Shown piece by piece: positions 17,059 through 26,310 of a DNA stretch of 64,000 nucleotides. This stretch comes from Nonomuraea coxensis DSM 45129 (GTDB lineage Bacteria > Actinomycetota > Actinomycetes > Streptosporangiales > Streptosporangiaceae). The notes under the pieces are model-generated. The model made no database searches, was not told where the DNA came from, and saw only the letters and a list, made by a program, of their open reading frames with translations. The translations under genes were made by a program, and so were the position numbers. The stretch is taken from NCBI RefSeq assembly GCF_019397265.1, contig NZ_CP068985.1, forward strand, positions 744,001 through 808,000, given 5' to 3'. Position 1 is the stretch's first letter, and each line of letters opens with the position of its first letter.

Positions 17059-17386
17059 CGACCCCTGACAAGCCTTGGTGCCGCGTGTTCCGCGCGAACT
17101 GCGCCTCCAGGATGGCCTGACGCTCCTCGGCGATGCGCCCGCAGATCGTCGCGTAGGCGTTCAGCACCTTGCAGTACGCCTGCCGCGCCTGCTCCAGCTC
17201 GGCGCGCAGGGTGACGACGCGCTCGGCGTCACCGCCCAGCTCGGCCTCGGCCAGCAGCGCGCCGGCCTCGCGGACGATCTGCTCGGCGCGGGCCCTTGTC
17301 CGGCGGAGCAGCGCCGAGCACTCGTGCAACTCGGTCAACCGAGCCGAGGAGACGATGAACTCAGCGACATGCAGGGCCGATCCCAT
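17054..17386 (-). CDS. Small coiled-coil protein of unknown function
   Basis: A 110-residue, mostly helical protein rich in Ala, Glu, Arg and Leu; heptad-like spacing across about residues 15-95 (ARLTELHECSALLRRTRARA, RAELEQARQAYCKVLNAYA) predicts a coiled coil. The start ATG 17386 follows an AGGAGG site at 9 bases. It is the first gene of the operon with the ClpX-type zinc-finger protein and the 41-residue protein. Function unknown. Confidence 0.7.
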   Translation of the reverse strand: MGSALHVAEFIVSSARLTELHECSALLRRTRARAEQIVREAGALLAEAELGGDAERVVTLRAELEQARQAYCKVLNAYATICGRIAEERQAILEAQFARNTRHQGLSGVA

Positions 17387-17713
17387 TTCCTGCCACCTCC
17401 TGGTCACGGTTGCCTAACTGTAGACGCGCATGTCCCCTGAGCGGATCACACGGACCGTATGGGAGTACCTCAGTGCACCCGCCGGAGAGGTTTCTACCAC
17501 CGGGAGGGAAAACCTCTTTCCTGAGTCTCGTTCGGTCGCGCGATAATGCGGCAATTAGCGGCCCTGCCGGTGCTTATTGGTGGAATGCGGCCATTATCCG
17601 TTGTCTGCAAAAAGCCGGAGACGAAGACAGGCGATCGGCCCCCCGGAGGCCGCTTCCTGGTCACATACTGAGACCACAACGCGACTGACGGTGAGCACGG
17701 GAGTGGTGGAGCG
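17387..17713. other. Intergenic region with two long dyads, no gene seen
   Basis: This stretch separates a leftward operon from the rightward glycosyltransferase gene and is less GC-rich than its surroundings. It holds an inverted repeat AGAGGTTT (17486-17493) with AAACCTCT (17510-17517), and a wider dyad GATAATG (17542-17548) with CATTATC (17592-17598). It probably contains two divergent promoters. I could not fix -35 and -10 boxes with confidence. Confidence 0.5.
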
Positions 17714-19525
17714 ATGCCGGCGACTGGGAACGACGACGCGGTTGACGTCAGTGTCGTCATCCCCGCACACAACTGCCGCGACTACCTGGACAGATGCCTC
17801 ACATCCGTGCTGGTGCAGCGGGTGAAGAAGGAGATCGTCGTCGTGGACGACGGCTCCACCGACGGCAGCGCCGCCCTGCTCGACCTCTACGCCGCCTACC
17901 ACCGGGACATCGTGCGCGTGGTGCACATCAAGGGCGGCGACGGCGCCGGCCGCCCGCGCAACGTCGGCCTCGAGCACGCCACCGGCCGCTACGTGTTCTT
18001 CTGCGACGCCGACGACTACCTCGGCCCCGAGGCGCTGGAGCGCATGGTGGCCATGGGCGACCGCAACGGCTCCGACATCGTCCTCGGCAAGATCGTCGGG
18101 CACGGCCGCCGCGCGCCGCAGTCGATGTTCCAGCACAACGCCGACCGCGCCGACCTCGGCGACAGCACCGTCTACAACAGCCTGAGCTGCTTCAAGCTGT
18201 TCCGCAGGGACCTGCTGGAGCGCCACCGCATCCGTTTCGGCGAGGGCATGCTCGTCGGCGAGGACATCATCTTCACCGTCCACGCCTACTGCCACGCCCG
18301 GGTCATCTCCGTGGTCGCCGACTACGACTGCTACCACCTGGTGTCCCGGCCGGACGGCAGCAGCATCATGCAGCAGCCCGGCAGCCGCGACCCGCTCGCC
18401 TGGCTCGCCATGATCCGGCAGCCGATCCGGCTCATGGCCCGGCACATCCCGCCCGGCCCGCTGCGCGACCACCTGCTGCGCCGGCACTTCAGGCTCGACG
18501 CCTTCGCCCAGCTCGGCTCGGTCTTCCTGGAGAGCGACGACATCCGGCGCAAGGACATCGCCCGCGAGGTCGCCGCCCTGTGCGAGGAGTGGTACACCCC
18601 CGGCGTGCACGAGCGGCTCAACAGCATCGACCGGCAGCGGGCGGGCGCGCTCGACGACATCGACCGGCTGGTGCGGCTGGCCCGCATCGAGAGCGCCACC
18701 GTGCGCCGCCGGCTGACCGGGCTGCACTGGGACGGCGACCGCCTGGTGGTGACCGGCGCGGCCCGCCTCGACGGCATCAGCAGGGACGACGGGGTCGCCG
18801 TGGTCCTGCGCTCGCGCTACGACCCGCACGCCGAGCTGGTCGTCCCCGCCCGGCGCAAGGGCGGCGAGTTCGTCGCCCCGATCGACGTGGCGTCGCTCGA
18901 CTCCGGCGTCTGGGACCTCCGGGTCGCGGTCGAGCTGGAGGGCGTGGTGCGCCACGGCCGGCTCGGCGCCGAGCGCGACAAGGGCGTCACCCGCCCGGAG
19001 CCGCGGCTGGTGGGCGAGATGGCGGTGCTCCCCTACTTCACCCGCGACAACGGCAACCTGAGCATCGACGTCGGCGGGCACGTGGTCGACGTGCCCGGCG
19101 CGGTGCGGCTGCTGAGCACCCGATGGTCGCTCGGGCACCGGCTGCAGGTGCACGGCGAGGTGAGCGTGGCCGGCGCCGCCCCGTCCGCCGCGGCGATCCG
19201 GCAGCTCGTCTGGCGCGAGCGGCGCAGCGGACGCGAACGGGCCGAGCCGGTGACGGCGCTGCCCGGCGGCGTGTTCACGGCCCGGCCCGCGATCGGGCGG
19301 CTCGCGCCCGGCACCTGGGACGCCTACCTGGAGCTCGATCTCGGCGGGCCGCCCGCCCGGTTCAGGATCGAGGCCGACGCCGAGGCGGTCGCGGCGCCGC
19401 GCCGGTGGCCGGGGGCCGCCCTGCTGCGGAGCGTGCGGCCGTACGCGACGTCGGGCAAGGGACGGCTGAGCGCGGTGGTCAGGCGGATGTCGGCTCGGAA
19501 CCTCGCCAGGAGGATCCTCAAGTAA
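17714..19525 (+). CDS. Family 2 glycosyltransferase with beta-rich C-terminal extension
   Basis: A 603-residue protein. The GT-A domain (about 10-330) has the strand VSVVIPAHNCRDYLDRCL, VVVDDGSTDGS, the RPRNVGLEHATG helix, and the metal-binding D-x-D as CDADD (98-101). The C-terminal 250 residues are beta-rich (repeats of the LVVTGAARLDG type). They resemble the accessory domains of teichoic-acid-type glycosyltransferases such as TarS and TarP in layout, a structural guess. It likely adds sugars to a cell-wall polymer from the cytosolic face. No other wall-glycan genes adjoin it. Confidence 0.85.
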   Translation: MPATGNDDAVDVSVVIPAHNCRDYLDRCLTSVLVQRVKKEIVVVDDGSTDGSAALLDLYAAYHRDIVRVVHIKGGDGAGRPRNVGLEHATGRYVFFCDADDYLGPEALERMVAMGDRNGSDIVLGKIVGHGRRAPQSMFQHNADRADLGDSTVYNSLSCFKLFRRDLLERHRIRFGEGMLVGEDIIFTVHAYCHARVISVVADYDCYHLVSRPDGSSIMQQPGSRDPLAWLAMIRQPIRLMARHIPPGPLRDHLLRRHFRLDAFAQLGSVFLESDDIRRKDIAREVAALCEEWYTPGVHERLNSIDRQRAGALDDIDRLVRLARIESATVRRRLTGLHWDGDRLVVTGAARLDGISRDDGVAVVLRSRYDPHAELVVPARRKGGEFVAPIDVASLDSGVWDLRVAVELEGVVRHGRLGAERDKGVTRPEPRLVGEMAVLPYFTRDNGNLSIDVGGHVVDVPGAVRLLSTRWSLGHRLQVHGEVSVAGAAPSAAAIRQLVWRERRSGRERAEPVTALPGGVFTARPAIGRLAPGTWDAYLELDLGGPPARFRIEADAEAVAAPRRWPGAALLRSVRPYATSGKGRLSAVVRRMSARNLARRILK

Positions 19526-19548
19526 TTGCCACCTATGTGCAGGTGCAA
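19526..19548. promoter_or_regulatory. Dyad upstream of the cobalt/nickel transporter operon
   Basis: TTGC(C)ACCT (19526-19534) and AGGTGCAA (19541-19548) form an inverted repeat with one extra base, directly after the glycosyltransferase stop and 70 bp before cbiM. It is a candidate operator for a metal-responsive repressor (Nur or NikR type). The gap is too short for a cobalamin riboswitch. Confidence 0.4.
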
Positions 19549-19618
19549 CACCATGTCCTAAAGTAGGGGATTGTTCGTCCCTCTTTGGCGGGTCATCCCC
19601 TTTATGGGAGGCAAGGTC

Positions 19619-20635
19619 GTGCACGTACCTGATGGGTTCTTCAATGCGGCGACGTCGGTTTCCGCCGGAGTGGTGGCGGCGGCCGGGGTCGCGGTGTGCC
19701 TGCGCGGAGCGCGGCGGGAGCTCGACGACCGCACCGCGCCCATGGCCGGGCTGGTCGCGGCCTTCATCTTCGCCGTCCAGATGCTCAACTTCCCCGTCGC
19801 GGCCGGCACCAGCGGGCACCTGCTGGGCGGAGCGCTCGCCGCGATACTCGTCGGGCCCTACACCGGCGTGTTGTGCATGGCCGTGGTCCTCCTCGTGCAG
19901 GCCGTGTTCTTCGCCGACGGCGGGCTGACCGCGCTGGGCGTCAACGTCACGATCATGGGTCTGGTCACCGTACTCGTCGGGTGGGCGGTCCTCCGCGTGG
20001 TCACCGGCTTCGCGCGGGGCAGGGGCGGCGTGACGGCGGCGGCCTTCCTGGCGGCGCTGGTGTCCGTACCGGCCTCGGCGCTGGCGTTCACGCTGCTGTT
20101 CTGGATCGGCGGCACCGCGCCGATCTCGGTCGGCGCGGTCGCCGCGGCGATGGGCGGCGTGCACCTGCTCATCGGCATCGGCGAGGGCGTCATCACGGCG
20201 GTCACCGTGGGCGCGGTCCTGGCCGTCCGGCCCGACCTCGTGTACGGCGCCCGCGGCCTGGCCAAGCCGCTCGTGCTGCGCGGCGCGGAGGGCGAGAGCA
20301 CGACCGTCGGCGCGCCCGAGCCCGCGGCGGCGGCCCCGGCCGGGGGCCGGCTCAAGCCGTTCCTGCTCGGCGGCGTCGGCGTGACGCTGGTGCTGGCCGG
20401 GCTCGTGTCGTTCGTCGCCTCGCCCGACCCCGACGGGCTGGAGGCCGTGGCCGAGACGCAGGGCTTCGGCGAGCAGGCCGGCGAGCACGCCTTCGGCGGG
20501 TGGGCGCTGGCCGACTACGGCGACGTCGGCGGGATCCCGGTCGGCGTCGCCGGGATCATCGGCGTCGGGCTGGTGCTGCTCATCGCGGGAGCGGTGGCCT
20601 TCGCGGCCAGGAGCCGCGGCCACGTCAGGGTGTGA
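19619..20635 (+). CDS. cbiM: CbiM-CbiN fusion: ECF-type cobalt/nickel transporter substrate-binding component
   Basis: A 338-residue membrane protein starting MHVPDGFFNAA. The N-terminal Met-His-x-Pro-Asp-Gly is the CbiM/NikM metal-binding terminus, so GTG 19619 (GGGAGG site 7 bases upstream) is the start rather than upstream ATG 19604. The core (NFPVAAGTSGHLLGGALAAI) binds Co2+ or Ni2+. The C-terminal part holds the PDGLE motif (SPDPDGLEAVAE, about 275), the NikN/CbiN-like module fused in one chain. It works with CbiQ and CbiO encoded next. Cobalt versus nickel cannot be decided. Confidence 0.93.
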   Translation: MHVPDGFFNAATSVSAGVVAAAGVAVCLRGARRELDDRTAPMAGLVAAFIFAVQMLNFPVAAGTSGHLLGGALAAILVGPYTGVLCMAVVLLVQAVFFADGGLTALGVNVTIMGLVTVLVGWAVLRVVTGFARGRGGVTAAAFLAALVSVPASALAFTLLFWIGGTAPISVGAVAAAMGGVHLLIGIGEGVITAVTVGAVLAVRPDLVYGARGLAKPLVLRGAEGESTTVGAPEPAAAAPAGGRLKPFLLGGVGVTLVLAGLVSFVASPDPDGLEAVAETQGFGEQAGEHAFGGWALADYGDVGGIPVGVAGIIGVGLVLLIAGAVAFAARSRGHVRV

Positions 20636-20639
20636 CGAG

Positions 20640-21407
20640 GTGAGCGCGGGTCATCACCACCAGCTCCACCTGCCGGGCGACTCCGCCGTGCACCGGCTGC
20701 CGCCGCAGTGCAAGCTGCTCGCGGTCCTCGCCTTCGCGATCGTGGTGGTGGCCACGCCGCGCGAGCGGTTCTGGGCGTTCGCCGCCTACGCCGTGCTGCT
20801 CGGCGTGGTCGCGGCGGCCGCCAGGGTGCCGGCCGGGCACATCGCGCGGCGGATGGTGATCGAGGTGCCGTTCGTGCTGTTCGCGGTGCTCATCCCGGTC
20901 ATCGGGCTGGGGGAGCGGGTGAGCGTGCTCGGCCTCTCGCTGAGCGTGGAAGGGCTCTGGGCGGCCTGGAACATCCTCGCCAAGGCCACCCTCGGCGTGG
21001 TGGCCTCCATCCTGCTGGCCGCGACCACGGAGCCCCGGGTGATCCTGCTGGGCGCGCAGCGGCTGCGGCTGCCGGAGCTGCTCGTGCAGATCGCCATGTT
21101 CATGCTGCGCTACATGGACGTGATCCTCGGCGAGATGCGCCGGATGCGGGTGGCGCGGGAGTCGCGGGGGTTCGAGGCGAGGAACGCCCGGCACATCCCG
21201 GTGATCGCCCGCTCGGCGGGGGCGCTGTTCATCCGCTCGTACGAGCGGGGCGAGCGGGTGCACCTGGCCATGCTGAGCCGCGGCTACACCGGACGGATGC
21301 CGATAATGGCAGACATGACGGCATCAACCGCCCAATGGGCCACCGCCCTCGCCCTGCCCGCCGGAGCCCTCGCCGTGCTGGGTCTGTCCCTGGCGGGGCT
21401 CGGGTGA
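20640..21407 (+). CDS. cbiQ: CbiQ: ECF transporter transmembrane (T) component
   Basis: A 255-residue membrane protein with about five TM segments. The two coupling helices carry the family A-R-G-type motifs: MRVARESRGFEARNAR and AMLSRGYTGRMP (about 163-178 and 210-221). It couples ATP hydrolysis by CbiO to metal uptake by CbiM. GTG 20640 starts 4 bases after the cbiM stop; the His-rich N-terminus (GHHHQLH) may touch metal. Its last codons overlap the cbiO start. Confidence 0.93.
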   Translation: MSAGHHHQLHLPGDSAVHRLPPQCKLLAVLAFAIVVVATPRERFWAFAAYAVLLGVVAAAARVPAGHIARRMVIEVPFVLFAVLIPVIGLGERVSVLGLSLSVEGLWAAWNILAKATLGVVASILLAATTEPRVILLGAQRLRLPELLVQIAMFMLRYMDVILGEMRRMRVARESRGFEARNARHIPVIARSAGALFIRSYERGERVHLAMLSRGYTGRMPIMADMTASTAQWATALALPAGALAVLGLSLAGLG

Positions 21408-22138
21408 ACTCCCTGGAGGTCAGGCAGCTCGCCTACGCCTATCCCGACGGCACGCAGGCGCTGTTCGGGGTGGACCTGTCGATCGCGCGCGGCGAGCGGG
21501 TGGCCCTCCTCGGCCCCAACGGCGCGGGCAAGACGACGCTCGTCATGCATCTCAACGGCATTCTCACGGCCGGCCACGGCACTGTCACCGTGGCGGGCAC
21601 CCCGGTGCGCAAGGACACGCTCAAGGAGGTCAGGCAGCGCGTCGGCCTGGTCTTCCAGGACCCCGACGACCAGCTCTTCATGCCCACCGTCCGCGACGAC
21701 GTGGCCTTCGGCCCGGCCAACGCCGGGCTGCGGGGCGCGGAGCTGGACCGGGTCGTGGTGTCGGCCCTGGAGCGGGTGGGCATGCTGGAGGCGATCGACC
21801 GGCCGCCGCACCACCTGTCGTTCGGCCAGCGGCGGCGGGTGGCCGTCGCGACCGTGCTCGCCATGGAGCCCGAGATCCTGGTGCTCGACGAGCCCTCCTC
21901 CAACCTCGACCCGGCCGCGCGACGGGAGCTGGCCGAGGTCCTGCGCTCGCTCGACGTGACCGTGCTCATGGTCACCCACGACCTGCCGTACGCGCTGGAG
22001 CTGTGCGAGCGCTCCCTCATCCTCTCCGGGGGCGTGATCGCCGCCGACGGGCCCACCCGCGAGCTCCTCGCCGACGCGGACCTGCTGGCCCGGCACCGCC
22101 TGGAGCTCCCGTACGGATTCACGATCCCCGTCGTGTGA
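21404..22138 (+). CDS. cbiO: CbiO: ECF transporter ATP-binding protein
   Basis: A 244-residue ABC ATPase starting at GTG 21404, overlapping the cbiQ stop (GTGA), a sign of translational coupling. Walker A is GPNGAGKTTL (about 37-46), the Q-loop is VFQDPDDQLFMPTV (the doublet typical of ECF ATPases), the signature is LSFGQRRRVAVA, Walker B is ILVLDEPSSNLD, and the H-loop is VTHD. It powers metal import at the inner face of the membrane. Confidence 0.95.
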   Translation: MNSLEVRQLAYAYPDGTQALFGVDLSIARGERVALLGPNGAGKTTLVMHLNGILTAGHGTVTVAGTPVRKDTLKEVRQRVGLVFQDPDDQLFMPTVRDDVAFGPANAGLRGAELDRVVVSALERVGMLEAIDRPPHHLSFGQRRRVAVATVLAMEPEILVLDEPSSNLDPAARRELAEVLRSLDVTVLMVTHDLPYALELCERSLILSGGVIAADGPTRELLADADLLARHRLELPYGFTIPVV

Positions 22139-22241
22139 CCAGGGCTGTCCTAACTCGCCCGTTTTATCCGGCTGTTCGTGGTCTGTGCATGCCCGGTAAA
22201 GGGGCATGTCGAAGTACAGTGGCTCATCGAGGAGGGGCCTA

Positions 22242-22580
22242 ATGAAGCTGCGGCTTGCGCGACATGCCCTGGGAGACGCCGTGGTGGTGGCCGTTGAGGG
22301 GGAGCTCGACCTGTTCACCGCACCGTTCCTCCGGGACGAAGTACGCGACGCCATCAAGCAGGACGGCGCGAAGCTCGTGCTCGACCTGCAGCAGCTGTCG
22401 TTCATGGACTCCAGCGGGCTGTCGGTGCTGATCGAGGCCTGGCGGCTGGCCACCGGAGAGGGCGGAGGGGTGTCCCTCGCGGCCCCGCAGGCCCCGGTCG
22501 CGCGCATCCTGCGCACCACCGGGCTCGACCGCCGGATCAAGGTCTACTCCGACGTGGACAGTGCCGTGGGCGAGATTTAA
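22242..22580 (+). CDS. STAS-domain anti-sigma factor antagonist
   Basis: A 112-residue single STAS domain. The phosphorylatable serine sits in FMDSSGLSVLIEA (S58), as in SpoIIAA/RsbV. Unphosphorylated, such proteins bind an anti-sigma kinase and free its sigma factor. The ATG 22242 has a GAGGAGGGG ribosome site; an upstream ATG at 22206 has none. No anti-sigma kinase adjoins it; the phosphatase-kinase protein at 30911 is a possible functional partner, as speculation. Confidence 0.9.
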   Translation: MKLRLARHALGDAVVVAVEGELDLFTAPFLRDEVRDAIKQDGAKLVLDLQQLSFMDSSGLSVLIEAWRLATGEGGGVSLAAPQAPVARILRTTGLDRRIKVYSDVDSAVGEI

Positions 22581-22628
22581 CCACCCCCAAGTAGAACTTC
22601 ATTCGGTTCTCGGGTTAGGGTCCCGGTT

Positions 22629-23402
22629 ATGGACGTGAACGGATCCTCAGCAATCATCTCCGGCGGCGCCAGCGGCCTCGGCGAGGCGAGCGCCCGCGAG
22701 CTGGCCCGCGCCGGCGCCACCGTGGTCGTGGCCGACCTCAACGAAGAGCGCGGCAAGTCGGTGGCCGACGAGATCGGCGGCGTCTTCGTCAAGACCGACG
22801 TGTCGGACGAGGACCAGGTGCAGGCGGCCGTGGACGCCGCCGTCGCCACCGGCAAGCCCCTCCGCGTGGTGGTCAACAGCGCCGGCATCGGCTGGGCCGA
22901 GCGGACCGTCAACCGCGACGGCAGCCCGCACAACCCGGCCACCTACCGCAAGGTCATCGAGGTCAACCTGATCGGCACGTTCAACCTCATGCGCCTCGCG
23001 GCGGCCGCCATCGCCAAGACGGAGCCGGCCGACGCCGACGGGCAGCGCGGCGTCGTCGTCAACACCGCCTCCGTCGCGGCCCTGGAGGGCCAGACCGGGC
23101 AGCTCGCCTACTCGGCCTCCAAGGGCGGCATCGTGGGCATGACCCTGCCCGCGGCGCGCGACCTGGCCGCCATCGGCGTCCGGGTGAACACGATCTGCCC
23201 CGGCATCATCGACACCCCCATCTACGGCTTCTCGCCCAACTCCGAGGAGTTCAAGGCCAAGCTCGTCGCGCCGGTCGTCTTCCCCAAGCGGATGGGCCGC
23301 GCCGACGAGTTCGCGCACCTCGTGCGCTCGCTGGTCGAGAACGACTACATGAACGGCGAGGTCATCCGCTTCGACGGCGGCATCCGCTTCCAGCCCAAGT
23401 AG
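22629..23402 (+). CDS. 3-hydroxyacyl-CoA dehydrogenase-like SDR (HSD10 type)
   Basis: A 257-residue SDR with the TGxxxGxG motif as [10 protein letters not shown] (about 12-21), NSAG (about 81-84), and [10 protein letters not shown] (catalytic Tyr/Lys, about 160-164). The sequence [20 protein letters not shown] and the C-terminal [17 protein letters not shown] fit type-10 (3-hydroxy-2-methylbutyryl-CoA or 3-hydroxyacyl-CoA) dehydrogenases. It is followed after 16 bases by a crotonase, so the pair should carry out steps of acyl-CoA beta-oxidation or branched-chain amino acid breakdown. Confidence 0.85.
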   Translation: MDVNGSSAIISGGASGLGEASARELARAGATVVVADLNEERGKSVADEIGGVFVKTDVSDEDQVQAAVDAAVATGKPLRVVVNSAGIGWAERTVNRDGSPHNPATYRKVIEVNLIGTFNLMRLAAAAIAKTEPADADGQRGVVVNTASVAALEGQTGQLAYSASKGGIVGMTLPAARDLAAIGVRVNTICPGIIDTPIYGFSPNSEEFKAKLVAPVVFPKRMGRADEFAHLVRSLVENDYMNGEVIRFDGGIRFQPK

Positions 23403-23418
23403 TCCGGGAGTCTGTCTC

Positions 23419-24183
23419 GTGTCTGACGAAGTGCTCGTCGAGGAGTCCGGCAACGTCGCGATCCTCACGATCAACCGCCCCAAGGCCCGCAACGCGGTCA
23501 ACGGCGCGGTCGCGCGCGGGATCGCGGAGGCCCTGGACGGCCTCGACGCCCGCCCTGAGATCTCCGCGTACGTCCTGACCGGCGCGGGCGGCACGTTCTG
23601 CGCCGGCATGGACCTGAAGGGCTTCCTGACCGGCGACCTCCCGGTGGTGGAGGGACGCGGCTTCGGCGGCCTCACCGAGGCGCCGCCGAAGAAGCCGCTG
23701 GTGGCGGCCGTCGAGGGCTACGCGCTCGCCGGCGGTTTCGAGCTGGCCCTGTCCTGCGACCTCATCGTGGCCTCCTCGGAGTCCACCTTCGGCCTGCCGG
23801 AGCCCAAGCGCGGCCTCGTGGCGGGCGCGGGCGGGATCATGCGGCTGCCGCGGCGGATCCCGTACCACGTGGCCATGGAGATGGCGCTGACCGGCGACCA
23901 CTACCCGGCCTCGCGCCTGTACGAGCTGGGCCTGGTCAACCGGATCGCCGAGCCCGGCAAGGCCCTTGAGGCCGCGCTGGAGCTGGCCCGCAAGGTCGCC
24001 GCCAACGCGCCGCTGGCCCTCGCCGCGACCAAGAAGGTCGTCATCGAGTCGCAGGACTGGTCGCTGGAGGAGATGTTCAGGAAGCAGGGGGCGATCATCA
24101 ACCCGGTGTTCGGCTCGAAGGACGCCATGGAGGGCGCCGCCGCGTTCGCGGAGAAGCGCGCGCCCCAGTGGAAGGGCGAGTAA
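23419..24183 (+). CDS. Enoyl-CoA hydratase/isomerase family protein (crotonase)
   Basis: A 254-residue crotonase. The oxyanion-hole motifs are GTFCAGMDLKGF (about 63-74) and YALAGGFELALSCDLIVA (about 100-117), and GLPEPKRGLVAGAGG carries the catalytic Glu region. It hydrates or isomerises enoyl-CoA esters. The GTG start lies 16 bases past the SDR stop, so it shares that operon. A terminator follows at 24201. Confidence 0.93.
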   Translation: MSDEVLVEESGNVAILTINRPKARNAVNGAVARGIAEALDGLDARPEISAYVLTGAGGTFCAGMDLKGFLTGDLPVVEGRGFGGLTEAPPKKPLVAAVEGYALAGGFELALSCDLIVASSESTFGLPEPKRGLVAGAGGIMRLPRRIPYHVAMEMALTGDHYPASRLYELGLVNRIAEPGKALEAALELARKVAANAPLALAATKKVVIESQDWSLEEMFRKQGAIINPVFGSKDAMEGAAAFAEKRAPQWKGE

Positions 24184-24200
24184 CGCCGCCCAGGCGCCGG

Positions 24201-24230
24201 CCCTCCCGTCCCCGTTGAGGGACGGGAGGG
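24201..24230 (+). terminator. Rho-independent-like terminator after the crotonase gene
   Basis: A perfect 12-bp stem CCCTCCCGTCCC / GGGACGGGAGGG with a 6-base loop, followed by ACTTTT. It lies 17 bases past the crotonase stop. Confidence 0.85.
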
Positions 24231-24298
24231 ACTTTTGGCGCACGCACCGCTCTCTCCGCTTACGGTAAAGAAGAGGGAACGAGCTAGCGGGAGAGCGC

Positions 24299-24925
24299 AT
24301 GGGCGACTATTCGGGTTCGAGGTTCGACTCCGTCAAGCGTGGCGCGGGGTCGCTGCTCTCGGGCGCGCTGAGCGCGTTCCTCATCGTGGCCGCCATGCTC
24401 GCGGTCATGTGGATCGTCGAGGTCGTCGACGTCTTCCTCAACGGCGCGCTGGACCGCAACTTCGGCATCGTCGGCTGGGAGAGCGACGGGCTGGTCGGCA
24501 TCCTCTTCGCGCCGTTCCTGCACGGCGGCTTCGGCCATCTCATGGCCAACTCGCTGCCGCTGCTCGTGCTGGGCTTCCTGGCCGGGCTGCGCGACGTGCG
24601 CAAGTTCCTCTGGGCCAGCCTGATCATCATCGTGGTCGGCGGGTTCGGCACCTGGCTCATGAGCCCGATGGTGATCACGGTGGGCGCGAGCGGGCTGGTC
24701 TTCGGCTACTTCGGCTACATCATCGCCCGGGGGCTGTTCGACCGGCGCCTGCTCGACCTCGCCATCGCGGTGGGCGTCGGCATCGCCTACTGGGGGATCC
24801 TGGCCGGGCTGCTGCCCAACCAGCCGGGCATCTCCTGGCAGGGGCACCTGTGCGGGCTGCTCGCCGGCGTGCTGGCCGGCTGGCTGCTGCGCCGCAGGGA
24901 CAAGAAGGAGATCCCCGCCTACTGA
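24299..24925 (+). CDS. Rhomboid-family intramembrane serine protease
   Basis: A 208-residue protein with six predicted TM segments. HGGFGHLMANSLPLLVLGF gives the conserved His and Asn, VGASGLVFGYFGY holds the catalytic Ser in G-x-S-G (about residue 132), and WQGHLCGLLAGVLAG the catalytic His (about 182). All key residues for proteolysis inside the membrane are present. The substrate is unknown. It is convergent with serC. Confidence 0.93.
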   Translation: MGDYSGSRFDSVKRGAGSLLSGALSAFLIVAAMLAVMWIVEVVDVFLNGALDRNFGIVGWESDGLVGILFAPFLHGGFGHLMANSLPLLVLGFLAGLRDVRKFLWASLIIIVVGGFGTWLMSPMVITVGASGLVFGYFGYIIARGLFDRRLLDLAIAVGVGIAYWGILAGLLPNQPGISWQGHLCGLLAGVLAGWLLRRRDKKEIPAY

Positions 24926-24941
24926 ACGCGCAGGCGGGGAT
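24911..24941. terminator. Terminator stem overlapping the rhomboid stop codon
   Basis: ATCCCCGCCT (24911-24920) pairs with AGGCGGGGAT (24932-24941), with an 11-base loop containing the rhomboid stop codon, followed by TTTCC. It can serve the convergent rhomboid and serC transcripts. Confidence 0.6.
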
Positions 24942-24953
24942 TTCCGCCGGGCG

Positions 24954-26135
<1,182 letters not shown>

Positions 26136-26186
26136 CTATGTGCCCAGGTCAGCGGCCATGCCGGTGGGCGGGGGCAGGCGGGCATG

Positions 26187-26227
26187 GGACGGCCGCCGCG
26201 CGGGTGCGAGCCACGCGGCGGCCGTCC
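26187..26227 (-). terminator. Hairpin downstream of the citrate synthase gene
   Basis: A perfect 14-bp stem (GGACGGCCGCCGCG / CGCGGCGGCCGTCC) with a 13-base loop, past the tandem repeats at the citrate synthase 3' end. It has no T-tract but is a plausible stop for the minus-strand transcript. Confidence 0.55.
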
Positions 26228-26310
26228 GTCTCAGGGGGTCGCCTGTCTCAGGGGGTCGCCTGTCTCAGAGGGTCGCCCGTCTCAGAGGGTCGCCCGTCTC
26301 AGAGCTTGCC
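26228..26310. repeat. Four 17-bp tandem repeats plus a partial copy at the citrate synthase 3' end
   Basis: The unit GTCTCAGRGGGTCGCCY occurs at 26228, 26245, 26262 and 26279, and a fifth, diverging copy starts at 26296 inside the coding end. That fifth copy contains the TGA stop (complement of TCA at 26299-26301), so the array looks like stepwise duplication of the gene's own 3' end. Copies 1-2 and copies 3-4 form two sub-types. Confidence 0.9.

Noticed and set aside
19526..19618. Possible cobalamin riboswitch before cbiM
   Set aside because: The gap is about 93 bp, too short, and lacks the conserved B12-box region.
17594..20623. A 1009-codon open frame on the minus strand, antisense to the glycosyltransferase and cbiM genes
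   Set aside because: Its product is rich in Arg, His, Asp and Pro without domains. The opposite strand encodes clear families. Such frames are normal at this GC content.
22242..22580. STAS protein and PP2C-ATPase protein (30911) considered as one operon-encoded partner-switching system
   Set aside because: They lie 8 kb apart with unrelated genes between; kept only as a speculative functional link.
26228..26310. Tandem repeats considered as a CRISPR array
   Set aside because: The 17-bp units abut with no spacers and there are no cas genes.
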